This document shows positions 42,909 to 50,846 of a stretch of 64,000 nt of DNA, piece after piece (position 1 is the first letter of the stretch; each line of letters starts with the position of its first letter). Position numbers and translations under genes: made by a program. This DNA is from an uncultured Ruminococcus sp. Its GTDB lineage: Bacteria > Bacillota > Clostridia > Oscillospirales > Ruminococcaceae. A model generated the notes under the pieces. The model made no database searches. It saw only the letters and a program-made list of their open reading frames with translations, and was not told the DNA's origin. The stretch is from positions 1 to 64,000 of the forward strand of contig CAKSJP010000001.1 of assembly GCA_934463425.1 (NCBI GenBank), read 5' to 3'.

Positions 42909-44339
42909 ATGTATCCGATCTCATTGAATTTGCAAGGGAAAAAATGTATCGTGTTTGGCGCAGGAAAGGTGGCGCAGCGGCGTGTCTGGGGCTTGCTGGA
43001 AGCAGGAGCAGAAATCACAGCGGCAGCGCCGGAGCCGATGCCGGAATGCTGGAAGCATGCGCATCTGACCTATCTGGAGCAGGCATATGCACCGGAACTG
43101 CTGGGAGATAACTTACTGGTATTTGCGGCGACGGATGATCCGGCGGAAAATGACCGCATTGTCCGGGATGCTCAGGCAGCCGGAAAACTGGTGTCCTCGG
43201 CAACTGCAAGTGCGGAATGTACACCGGATTTCGCTGTGCCGGCACACCGCAGACACGGCGATGTGACCCTTGCGGTGACGACAGAGGGCGATGCGCCGGC
43301 GCTTGCCGGGGCGATTTGCCGGGAAATGGAACCGCGTCTGGCGGAGTACAGCGAGATCTGTACCTGCCTTGGTGCTCTGCGGCGGACGTGGCGCGAGACG
43401 ATTCCGGACGGTGTGCGGCGGATGCAGCTGCTGCGGATGCTGACCGAGACGAAAGCACTGGACTTGTACCGGAAAGAGGGCAAGGGCGCATATCTGGCAT
43501 ATGCATCCAGTCTGGCAGACGGAACAACAACGCAGAAGAAAACGGCGATTCTTATGGTGAGCTTCGGCACAAGCTATGCAGACACCCGGGAGCAGACCAT
43601 TGGTGCAGTGGAACAGGCAGTGCGGGCAGCATTTCCGACCGCGGCGATATTCCGCGCCTTTACCAGCGGAATGATTATCCGGAAGATGCGCAGTCAGGGC
43701 GTTTTGGTAGACAATGTCTGGGAGGCACTGGAAAAGCTGAAACAGCAGGGGTATACACATGTGATGATCCAGCCGACGCATGTGATTCCCGGCGAGGAGT
43801 ACGATCGCCTTTGTGCAGCCGCGGCGGCCTATGCTGGTGCATTTGCAGTGATGCGCATCGGCAGACCGCTCTTGACAGAAACCGAGGACTATCCGGCTCT
43901 GATTCATGCCATGGAGAAAGACGGTGTGATCCAGCACAGCACCAAAAAAGCGTATCTGCTCATGGGACACGGCACATCACATATTATCAATCAGGCGTAT
44001 CCGGCATTTGACTACTGGCTCAAGCGGTGCGGTTTTGATAATGTATTTGTGGGGACAGTAGAGGGCTATCCCACATTGGAAACATTACTGGAGCTGCTGA
44101 AGGAGCATGCGTATCAGGAAACCGTACTGGTTCCCATGATGCTGGTGGCAGGCGACCACGCACAAAACGATATGGCAGGCGATGCGCCGGATTCCTGGAA
44201 GTCGGTGCTGGAACGGCATGGTTATACCGTGACACCGCAGCTGCAGGGACTTGGAGCTTATCCTGCGGTACAAGCGCTGTATGTGGAGCATGTCCGGCAT
44301 ATGCTCCGGCAGTCACCGGAGGGAGGTGAATTTGCGTGA
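42909..44339 (+). CDS. cbiK: Precorrin-2 dehydrogenase/sirohydrochlorin cobaltochelatase (SirC-CbiK fusion)
   Basis: A 476-residue fusion. The N-terminal part (about 1-205) is a SirC/Met8-like NAD enzyme (CIVFGAGKVAQRRVWGLLEAG, VFAATDDPAEND, VPAHRRHGDVTLAVTTEG) that oxidises precorrin-2 to sirohydrochlorin. The C-terminal part (about 210-476) is the chelatase CbiK (AILMVSFGTSYADTR, metal-site histidines in PTHVIPGEEYD and LLMGHGTSH) that inserts cobalt. Two consecutive steps are thus in one polypeptide. The stop overlaps the GTG start of the next small gene. Confidence 0.92.
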   Translation: MYPISLNLQGKKCIVFGAGKVAQRRVWGLLEAGAEITAAAPEPMPECWKHAHLTYLEQAYAPELLGDNLLVFAATDDPAENDRIVRDAQAAGKLVSSATASAECTPDFAVPAHRRHGDVTLAVTTEGDAPALAGAICREMEPRLAEYSEICTCLGALRRTWRETIPDGVRRMQLLRMLTETKALDLYRKEGKGAYLAYASSLADGTTTQKKTAILMVSFGTSYADTREQTIGAVEQAVRAAFPTAAIFRAFTSGMIIRKMRSQGVLVDNVWEALEKLKQQGYTHVMIQPTHVIPGEEYDRLCAAAAAYAGAFAVMRIGRPLLTETEDYPALIHAMEKDGVIQHSTKKAYLLMGHGTSHIINQAYPAFDYWLKRCGFDNVFVGTVEGYPTLETLLELLKEHAYQETVLVPMMLVAGDHAQNDMAGDAPDSWKSVLERHGYTVTPQLQGLGAYPAVQALYVEHVRHMLRQSPEGGEFA

Positions 44340-44512
44340 ATATTCCAAATGATCCGATCATGCTGATGAGTTACCTGAATACCCAGCTCCGGGACAACTA
44401 TCCCTCGCTGGAAGAGCTCTGCAAGTCCATGTGTCTGGACGAGTCGGAACTCCGGGCAAAACTGGAAGCTGCCGGCTTTACCTATCATCCGGAGCGAAAA
44501 CAATTTGTATAA
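44336..44512 (+). CDS. DUF4250 family small protein
   Basis: A 58-residue protein starting at GTG 44336 with GGAGG nine bases upstream; the start overlaps the SirC-CbiK stop (GTGA). The sequence begins MNIPNDPIMLMSYLNTQLRD and contains YPSLEELC and a C-terminal FTYHPERKQFV, which I recognise as the DUF4250 pattern, a small family of unknown role in Clostridia. It is probably cytoplasmic and helical with a short hairpin. The link to cobalamin is by coupling only. Confidence 0.8.
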   Translation: MNIPNDPIMLMSYLNTQLRDNYPSLEELCKSMCLDESELRAKLEAAGFTYHPERKQFV

Positions 44513-44548
44513 ACAACAGCACCGCAAAAACAAGCAATGAAGGCAGAA

Positions 44549-44588
44549 ACAGCCCGACGCGTTCTTTTTGAGCGCATCGGGCTGTTAT
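44549..44588. terminator. Terminator between DUF4250 and the convergent membrane protein gene
   Basis: AACAGCCCGA-CGCG pairs with CGCATCGGGCTGTT around an 11-base loop. T-tails on either side are modest; it probably works for both convergent units. Confidence 0.65.
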
Positions 44589-44601
44589 GGTTATAGAAAC
44601 A

Positions 44602-45381
44602 TTATGTCTTTGGAGAATCTTTTTCTTCTTTTGCTTTTTTAGAAGGCAGACGAATCCATTTTCCCTGTGTTTTTTCGCGTGAAAAATGCTGCTTCACATA
44701 TCGGTCCAGCAATTCCCGTACCGGTGTGCCGTCATGCATTGGGAAAAAGAAATGGCGGATATTTTTCTTTTGCAGCGCACTGTGTATATCCTCCCGCAAT
44801 TCTTCTACCCGTACCACAATATTGGTTTCTTTCGCAAATTCACGGATTTTCACCATTAAGTGTGTAGAATATCCCACATCAATGAGGAAGATTCCGTAGA
44901 AAAATCCGATGCCAAAGGAAAATGCCAGATTTTCTGCAAGCCAGTGCAGCGCAGATAAAATATGCGGGTGGATCAGGAAATAGTAAGCCGCACTCAGCAC
45001 CAGCCAGAAAAATGTAAACAGCGGGCAGATGATGCCCTTGATATTTCCCCAGCGGTCGGAATAATCCCACAGTTTGATCTTCATTCCGCGAATAAAGATC
45101 AGTCCGGCCACATATTCCAATATCGTAATTGCCAGCGCCATGATGATGAAAAGCAGCAGTTTTTTTAGCCAGGGACTGCCGCATGGGATAACAGGCTCTA
45201 ACATTGCCAGCAGATATAGTACGCAGAGACTGGAACCATACAGCGGCAGATACGGTCCGACCAAAAAGCCGGGGTTCACCCAATGATGTGCTGAAAAGAA
45301 GCGCCGAAACACCACTTCTAAGCACCACCCTAATACGCTGCCGATGCAGAACAGAAATGACAGTGTCAAAAACAAATTCAT
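44602..45381 (-). CDS. Putative ABC-transporter type IV membrane protein (PF06541/CmpB-like)
   Basis: A 259-residue protein with about six hydrophobic segments in the first 175 residues. It contains the family start FCIGSVLGWCLEVVFRR, NPGFLVGPYLPLYG and KLWDYSDRWGNIKGIICP. The C-terminal 80 residues are charged and cytoplasmic. The family is annotated as a putative ABC-transporter permease, but no ATPase partner lies nearby and the function is unknown. It is 21 bases downstream of the GntR regulator and probably cotranscribed. Confidence 0.75.
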   Translation of the reverse strand: MNLFLTLSFLFCIGSVLGWCLEVVFRRFFSAHHWVNPGFLVGPYLPLYGSSLCVLYLLAMLEPVIPCGSPWLKKLLLFIIMALAITILEYVAGLIFIRGMKIKLWDYSDRWGNIKGIICPLFTFFWLVLSAAYYFLIHPHILSALHWLAENLAFSFGIGFFYGIFLIDVGYSTHLMVKIREFAKETNIVVRVEELREDIHSALQKKNIRHFFFPMHDGTPVRELLDRYVKQHFSREKTQGKWIRLPSKKAKEEKDSPKT

Positions 45382-45402
45382 AGTTTCCTCCGTTTCAGAC
45401 CG

Positions 45403-46110
45403 TCAAGCAATGTGTGCGCCCAGATCGTAAAAAGATTGCTCTGCCAAAGCCTGTTCGATCGTGTCATAGTGTTCCCGCACAGCGTCGATACCCATTTTCA
45501 GATCACCGATCGTAAAGCTTTTATAAAAGCGCTCATGGATCTGTGCCTGTACTTTTCGCAATTCTTCAGTGCCGTCCGAAAGGATTAGATTGATCTGAGC
45601 TGAACAGATCCCCCAGATACCCTTTGTCACGCATTCCATCAGACGATTGCCGGAAGCATGGATCAGCCAGCGGTGCATTTCTTCATCTGCCCGGATGCTG
45701 TCCAGTGTATTGCCGTATTGAAATGCATCCAGCAGATTCTTCAATTCGTCCAGATCCAGCCGCTCTCGCCGTGCAAATGCCATCGGAAACGCACTGAGCT
45801 CCATGGCGCGGCGCATCTGGCACACCTCATAGGGCGACACCTGCTGCAGCAGAAAAAACAGATGCATCAGTTCCTGCATGCTGTCCTTCATATTCCCTGC
45901 GAATCTTTTTGTTCCATCCTTTTCGGTATTGATGATCCCTGCCATTTCCAGACTCTGCAAAATCTGCCGCACTTCACGCCGACTGATCGAAAGTGATTTT
46001 GCAAGCGCCTGTTCTTCTGGTATGATTTCTCCGGCATGAAGTATGCCGTCCTGAAGCTGCCGCCGCAGTTCTTCTATCAGGCACAAATATTGATACTGTT
46101 GATTTTTCAT
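45403..46110 (-). CDS. GntR family (FadR/FCD subgroup) transcriptional regulator
   Basis: A 235-residue regulator with an N-terminal winged helix-turn-helix (about 8-75, EEQALAKSLSISRREVRQILQSLEMAGII) and an all-helical FCD-type effector domain (about 85-230) with histidines in EEMHRWLIHASGN and EHYDTIEQAL that may bind a metal plus carboxylate ligand. GAGGAG precedes the ATG at 46110; the in-frame ATG at 46152 is rejected. Its target may be the adjacent membrane protein. Confidence 0.8.
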   Translation of the reverse strand: MKNQQYQYLCLIEELRRQLQDGILHAGEIIPEEQALAKSLSISRREVRQILQSLEMAGIINTEKDGTKRFAGNMKDSMQELMHLFFLLQQVSPYEVCQMRRAMELSAFPMAFARRERLDLDELKNLLDAFQYGNTLDSIRADEEMHRWLIHASGNRLMECVTKGIWGICSAQINLILSDGTEELRKVQAQIHERFYKSFTIGDLKMGIDAVREHYDTIEQALAEQSFYDLGAHIA

Positions 46111-46154
46111 TTGAAACCACTCCTCATATCGGATGTCCGTAGCATTTATCATAT

Positions 46155-46183
46155 ATTATACCAGAAAATTGTAACGATTTCCA
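46155..46183 (-). promoter_or_regulatory. Promoter of the GntR/membrane protein unit
   Basis: On the minus strand an extended -10, TGGTATAAT (TATAAT at 46155-46160), with a weak -35 TGGAAA (46178-46183) at 17 bases. Confidence 0.6.
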
Positions 46184-46273
46184 CCGTTTTTATTGTTGAA
46201 ATGTAAATAAAACTGTACAAAATTTCGGCATGCTGCATACAAATGTTTTTTTCGATTTCCGTGGGATTCCCAC

Positions 46274-46302
46274 TTGCATTTTTTGCTGTAATATGATACA
46301 AT
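46274..46302 (+). promoter_or_regulatory. Promoter of the shikimate kinase gene
   Basis: TTGCAT (46274-46279), 17 bases, TACAAT (46297-46302). About 100 bases of leader follow, with no clear structure. Confidence 0.55.
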
Positions 46303-46406
46303 AAAAAAGCGATTTCTCGAAAAAGAAAGCAACAGCGTCCCCTGCTTCGTACCTGCGAGAGCGGGCTCCGCGGAATAGATCTTCAAAGAAAAGGAGCACC
46401 GAAACA

Positions 46407-46931
46407 ATGCATAATATTACACTGATCGGAATGCCCGGTTCCGGAAAAACCACACTGGGCAAAACTCTGGCAGAAGGGCTTGGTTATCATTTTATTGATA
46501 CAGATAATGTGATCATGGAAACCTATCACAAAGTGCTGATGGAACTGATCGACGAACATGGTGCAGAAGGATTCATTGCACTGGAAGGAAAGGTTCTTCA
46601 GTCTATCCATACGAACCGGGCGGTGATCTCTACTGGCGGCAGTGCTGTTTACAGCAGTGATGCGATGCAGTATCTGAAGTCTACCGGGATCGTAGTGTAT
46701 CTTCATCACCAGCTGGATACGCTGGCACAGCGTGTAGGGAATCTGGTAACACGGGGCGTAGTCTGCCACAGCGGCTGCAGCACTTTAGAAGAGCTCTATC
46801 AGGAGCGCTGCCCTTTGTATGAAAAATATGCAGATCTGACAGTAGATTTCACCGGCTGTACTGTGGAGCAGTGCCACCAGAAGCTTTTGGAAAGTGTAAG
46901 AGCCTATCTGAAAGCATATCCTGAATGCTAA
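46407..46931 (+). CDS. aroK: Shikimate kinase
   Basis: A 174-residue P-loop kinase: Walker A GMPGSGKTTLG, FIDTDNVI (shikimate-binding aspartates), EGFIALEGKVLQ and STGGSAVY. It phosphorylates shikimate in aromatic amino acid synthesis. The lid region RGVVCHSGCSTLEELYQERCPLYEKYAD differs somewhat from standard AroK, but the substrate GG pair and YxxxAD end are in place. Monocistronic; AAAGGAG precedes the ATG. Confidence 0.82.
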   Translation: MHNITLIGMPGSGKTTLGKTLAEGLGYHFIDTDNVIMETYHKVLMELIDEHGAEGFIALEGKVLQSIHTNRAVISTGGSAVYSSDAMQYLKSTGIVVYLHHQLDTLAQRVGNLVTRGVVCHSGCSTLEELYQERCPLYEKYADLTVDFTGCTVEQCHQKLLESVRAYLKAYPEC

Positions 46932-46981
46932 AGACAGCACCGCACAATGTTTGAAAGCACTGCGGTCAGGGATGAAAAATA

Positions 46982-47023
46982 CAAGCCCCGGTATCCTTCT
47001 TATAAAAGGGATACCGGGGCTTG
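46982..47023. terminator. Terminator between aroK and the acyl carrier protein operon
   Basis: CAAGCCCCGGTATCC pairs with GGGATACCGGGGCTTG around an 11-base loop. A T-run on the minus-strand side serves the MBOAT-ACP operon, and it can also end aroK. Confidence 0.85.
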
Positions 47024-47059
47024 CTGCGTTTTTCTGTTATTGCATGGATAGAAACATCA

Positions 47060-47338
47060 TCAGCGGCGGAACAGACCGCGCTTTTTCGGCTTCGGTTCTG
47101 CGGCACGTTCTGCGATGATCTGTACCATTTCGCCGACGTTCTTCATGCCGGAAACCTCCTGCATCTTGAACTTTACGCCAAATTCTTTTTCTACGGTGTC
47201 GATAAGGTTGATGTGCTCGATGCTGTCCCAGTCCTCAATGTCGTTTGCCGTTGTTGCACCTGTGATCATCAGGGAATCATCATCGAAGATATCCCGGAAA
47301 ATTTCATTCAGTTTCTCTAAAATTGCTTCTTGTGTCAT
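47060..47338 (-). CDS. Acyl carrier protein
   Basis: A 92-residue ACP with the phosphopantetheine serine in EDWDSIEHINLI (DS-x-EH where housekeeping ACPs have DSL) and a basic C-terminal tail KPKKRGLFRR. It carries an acyl group for the FkbH-like and MBOAT proteins encoded just upstream and is unlikely to be the fatty-acid ACP. Its start overlaps the FkbH stop by four bases. Confidence 0.87.
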   Translation of the reverse strand: MTQEAILEKLNEIFRDIFDDDSLMITGATTANDIEDWDSIEHINLIDTVEKEFGVKFKMQEVSGMKNVGEMVQIIAERAAEPKPKKRGLFRR

Positions 47339-49134
47339 GCGTTCTGATGCTCCTTTTCATTGACTTGGATCACGTGATTCTGATCCCGATAGGTGTGGAT
47401 ATCCATACGCCATGTGCTGTCGCCGTTCTCAAACTGCTCTGTTTTGCTAAATCCAAATTTGCCGAACAGGTCGCGCACCATGGCGTTTTTTGCTGTCTGG
47501 TAATAGTAGCCGCAGATTGTGCGGATGTTCCGCGCCCGGCACGCTTCCACCAGGGTGTCCAGCATGGCAAGCTCCATGTCCCGTTTCAGGACGCGGCAGC
47601 TCATAAGCCACAGCTCAATGTGCAGGGTGTCGCCGGAGATCTCACCGATCACCACGGAGACAATGCCGTTGTCGCCGAACTTGTCCCGCAGCCGCCCGTA
47701 GAGCCGGATGTGCTTGTCGTCCGCGGCCACCTGTTCCATTTCACTTTGGGTATAGCGCCGCGTGGTCAGATTGAACTGATTGCTCTTGTTGGTCAGCTGG
47801 ACGATACGTGGGAGCGCCACCGGGTCAAAGTCCCGGATCTCGGCATGCATGTCCAGCCCCAGCAGATAGTCGGTGTAGTTGGCATAAGTCTGCTGCATCT
47901 GGGCGCGCTGGGCATTGGCGCGGTACATTTCGCTGCGGCTGGCATCGGCGGTGGAAAATGTGGTAGTCTCAAAGTAGCCGGCATGATCTAATACGCGGAT
48001 GCAGTCAGCGGGACTGTCAAACTCCGGTACGGCGATGCCGGGGATCTGTGCGGAAACGATGTCGCGCTCTGCCGGGTTGTCATCCACAAAGACGAAGCTC
48101 TCCGGCAGCAGAGAGAGGACGTTGGCAGTTTGCACCAGGTTCTGGTCTTTCGGCTCCCAGTTTGCCTGAATGGCAACGAAATCATCCTCATGCAGCACGG
48201 AATCCGGATGGGATAACCCCAGCTTGGCATTTTCCGGTTCATTTTTGGAGCATACGGTCAGGAGCACGCCCAGCTGCTTCTGCGCCTTGCAGTATTCCTG
48301 CACCTCGGTGTACGCCTCTGCCTCGGCGGTCTCCTGTCCGATGGAGATGCCTTCCTGGCCGTCATCGCCGATGACACCGCCCCAGAGGGTATTGTCCAGA
48401 TCCAGTGCCAGTACCTTTTTGTTTTTGCCGTAGATCGAACGGATGATGCGCGTCAGGCTGTAGGCAAATTCCGGGACAGCATCCAGCGTCATGGCGTACT
48501 TGTACAGATACCAGTAGGAATCATCGTGCCAGGCATCCAGTCCGTAGCTTGCCGCCAGATAGTGCAAATCGTGGAGGTAGAAATCCGGGTGTGATGCGGC
48601 ATACTGCCCGAACTTTCGGTTCAGTTCCTGGATAAACCACACCATGCCGTGACAGTCCCAGGCATCCCGGTTTCCCATGAGCCGGGTGGACGGCAGTTCA
48701 AAGTTGTTCTGTATGACGGGACAGTGATAAACCTCATGCAGACGTTCCCACATCTGGGAGAAGTGGGTGAACTGCCGTTCCAGTGCATCCTGCACCTTTT
48801 GCTCTGAGGCAGTGAGGGGGAGCGGCGCTTCTGTGATGTTGCGGCTGGTGGTGTGGATGCAGATCAGATCCGGCTGAAATGCTGCCAGTTCCGGGTTATC
48901 GAACATGGCGTCCTGCCAGTATTGCGCATATTCCGACTGGTAAAAGATCGGCTGAATGCCGCAGTTCAGCAGGAACAGCTCCAGCATGGAAACGATATCG
49001 TTTGTTGTCGAGCCGCCCAGTACCGCAATGCGCTTTTCCATGCGCGGTGTGCCGTCCGCCAGAAGCGCTTTTTTCAGTTTGCGTCGTTTTTTCAGCAGAA
49101 AGCTGCTGTCAAAGGGATATTCCAGTTCTTTCAT
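47335..49134 (-). CDS. FkbH-like HAD-IIIC family protein
   Basis: A 599-residue three-part protein. The N-terminal region (about 35-230) is an SGNH-like fold with VLGGSTTNDI; the middle HAD domain has LALDLDNTLWGGVIGDDG, VCSKNEP and FVFVDDNPAERD; the C-terminal GNAT-like region (about 430-590) has NKSNQFNLTTRRYTQSE. Characterised FkbH proteins dephosphorylate 1,3-bisphosphoglycerate and load glyceryl onto an ACP, and the ACP gene follows directly. A glycerate-derived donor is therefore plausible, but related HAD-IIIC proteins may use other acyl groups. Confidence 0.85.
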   Translation of the reverse strand: MKELEYPFDSSFLLKKRRKLKKALLADGTPRMEKRIAVLGGSTTNDIVSMLELFLLNCGIQPIFYQSEYAQYWQDAMFDNPELAAFQPDLICIHTTSRNITEAPLPLTASEQKVQDALERQFTHFSQMWERLHEVYHCPVIQNNFELPSTRLMGNRDAWDCHGMVWFIQELNRKFGQYAASHPDFYLHDLHYLAASYGLDAWHDDSYWYLYKYAMTLDAVPEFAYSLTRIIRSIYGKNKKVLALDLDNTLWGGVIGDDGQEGISIGQETAEAEAYTEVQEYCKAQKQLGVLLTVCSKNEPENAKLGLSHPDSVLHEDDFVAIQANWEPKDQNLVQTANVLSLLPESFVFVDDNPAERDIVSAQIPGIAVPEFDSPADCIRVLDHAGYFETTTFSTADASRSEMYRANAQRAQMQQTYANYTDYLLGLDMHAEIRDFDPVALPRIVQLTNKSNQFNLTTRRYTQSEMEQVAADDKHIRLYGRLRDKFGDNGIVSVVIGEISGDTLHIELWLMSCRVLKRDMELAMLDTLVEACRARNIRTICGYYYQTAKNAMVRDLFGKFGFSKTEQFENGDSTWRMDIHTYRDQNHVIQVNEKEHQNA

Positions 49135-49146
49135 AATGAGACCTCT

Positions 49147-50829
49147 TTACTGTGTCCGGATGGTTTCCAGGCATTCGCTGTTGCCGCCGGTGGCGCTGAA
49201 TGTGTTCATGGCAAACAATACATCCGTTGCCCCCACCTGCTGCATAAAGGAAACGGCATTCAAATCGAAGTACCGCATGTCGATGACATAGATATCCGAG
49301 AAGGACTGGGTCAGATAGGGGACAAGGGCGTTACCGTAGCTGTCCTTGACGATGACCAGTGTCCGCTTGTTGGTGACATCCGTCTTGACATGGGTGATCT
49401 TTTCGTCGCCGCCCATGAATACCAGATACCAGCTGACCGGTTCTACATTGTCCAGAGAGATCAGCAGATTGCCGTCCCGTTCGTTGGTGAAGTTGGTGTC
49501 ATAATACTGCGTGGTGTACTGATTGTGGGGCGTATAATAGGTGAAATCCTCCGGGTTTTCCTGCAATACGGCACTTTTGGTAAAGGTGTACATACTGCCC
49601 AGATAGCCGGAAAGCGTCGTCTTGGTGTAACTGGACAGCGGCGCAAAGTTTACGCCTGCGGTCTTTGCAAAGGCTTCTGCGGCATAGTATGCGCCCAGCG
49701 GCAGCCAGTGGTGGTCTGTCCGGGCGTAGATATCCTCGCTGGTATGTGCCGCCAGCGCCGCATAGGCATCCACTGCCTTGACATTTTGCAGATTCTCATC
49801 GATGTGGTCAATGTTGTCAGATTCACTGCCGGTGTAGCCGGAATAAGAGTCCGGCAGATAAAAGGAAACTGCTGTGGGTGCGACCAGGGAATAGACGTTC
49901 ACCTTGTCGCCCAACTGCTTCTTGTATTCGTTCAGCGTTGCGGCATATGCTTCGCCCCGGGAGAAGCTGCCGCCGTAGATGCTGATGGCGCGCTTGTCCA
50001 CCAGGACGATGCCGTCGCCGATCTCCACAGGGTCTGCCTCCGGTTCGGTGGTTACAGTCGTGACTGTAGTGGTCTCACCGGTGCGGTTTCCGCTGGCAAC
50101 CGGTGCGGTGGTGGTGATGCTGTCTTTTTTCTCGCTCTTCGTGTCTTTTTTGACGGCGGAAATATTGCCGTAGAACTGCACCTTGTCCTCGCCCTGTAAG
50201 CCCTGGTAGCTCTCCAGCTTGCTGATCATGTGCTTGAAGCTGCTGCGGCCGGGGACAGTATCCTCGTAGTAGTGCATCCAGTCCTTGACATAGTCGCCGC
50301 TGCCCAGTGCCTCTAGGGAGAAGCTGGGCGGTTCGGCGAGCTTGCGGTTTTCTTCGGCGGATTCAGTCGGGCGGCTTCCTACCAGGAAAAAGACAGAGCC
50401 GCCGAAAATGATCGTACCGATGGCAAAGATGCGCACCACTGCGCCGATGCGGTTGGTCACCAGGAGCTGTCGCTTCAGCTTATAGCGGGATTTGCGTTCT
50501 TTTGCTGCGGCCTTGTCCGCGTCAGTTTCTGCACGCTTGGGCGCTGCTTCTGCCATCTCAGCCACATCGAACTGCGGCGCATCGGTATCCGCTTCCGGTT
50601 CTTCCGCAAGCGTCGGCGGTGCGGTTTCTGCTGCGGCATCGTGTGCATCCGGCGCGGTGATGTCAGCTTTCGGTGCGGTGTCATTTTCCGTTGCCTGCTG
50701 CGCATCTGCGTTGGCGTTCATTGCCCGGAGACGGTCTACATCCTGCTGCACCTGCTGGAATTTCTCCTCCAGTGCAGCATCCAGGTCGAAATCGTTCTGC
50801 GGCCTTGGGGTATTGTTGTTTTCTTCCAT
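49147..50829 (-). CDS. DHHW/AlgJ-like membrane-anchored protein
   Basis: A 560-residue protein. A cytoplasmic, disordered N-terminus rich in Ala/Asp/Glu (about 1-125) is followed by one membrane segment (about 130-155) and an extracytoplasmic SGNH/AlgJ-X type domain with the hallmark RTDHHWLPLGAYYAAE and a catalytic-serine region VKDSYGNALVPYL. A Thr-rich low-complexity insert lies near 235-265. It probably helps move or hydrolyse the acyl group delivered by the neighbouring MBOAT protein. The ATG at 50829 is chosen because GAGGAG abuts the alternative ATG at 50838. Confidence 0.82.
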   Translation of the reverse strand: MEENNNTPRPQNDFDLDAALEEKFQQVQQDVDRLRAMNANADAQQATENDTAPKADITAPDAHDAAAETAPPTLAEEPEADTDAPQFDVAEMAEAAPKRAETDADKAAAKERKSRYKLKRQLLVTNRIGAVVRIFAIGTIIFGGSVFFLVGSRPTESAEENRKLAEPPSFSLEALGSGDYVKDWMHYYEDTVPGRSSFKHMISKLESYQGLQGEDKVQFYGNISAVKKDTKSEKKDSITTTAPVASGNRTGETTTVTTVTTEPEADPVEIGDGIVLVDKRAISIYGGSFSRGEAYAATLNEYKKQLGDKVNVYSLVAPTAVSFYLPDSYSGYTGSESDNIDHIDENLQNVKAVDAYAALAAHTSEDIYARTDHHWLPLGAYYAAEAFAKTAGVNFAPLSSYTKTTLSGYLGSMYTFTKSAVLQENPEDFTYYTPHNQYTTQYYDTNFTNERDGNLLISLDNVEPVSWYLVFMGGDEKITHVKTDVTNKRTLVIVKDSYGNALVPYLTQSFSDIYVIDMRYFDLNAVSFMQQVGATDVLFAMNTFSATGGNSECLETIRTQ

Positions 50830-50846
50830 GACTGCCATCTCCTCTC

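Noticed and set aside
46303..46406. T-box or other riboswitch before shikimate kinase
   Set aside because: About 100 bases of leader with GC-rich pieces, but no T-box sequence, terminator or conserved fold could be identified.
48853..50199. 448-codon plus-strand frame opposite FkbH and DHHW genes
   Set aside because: Crosses the boundary of two motif-rich minus-strand genes.
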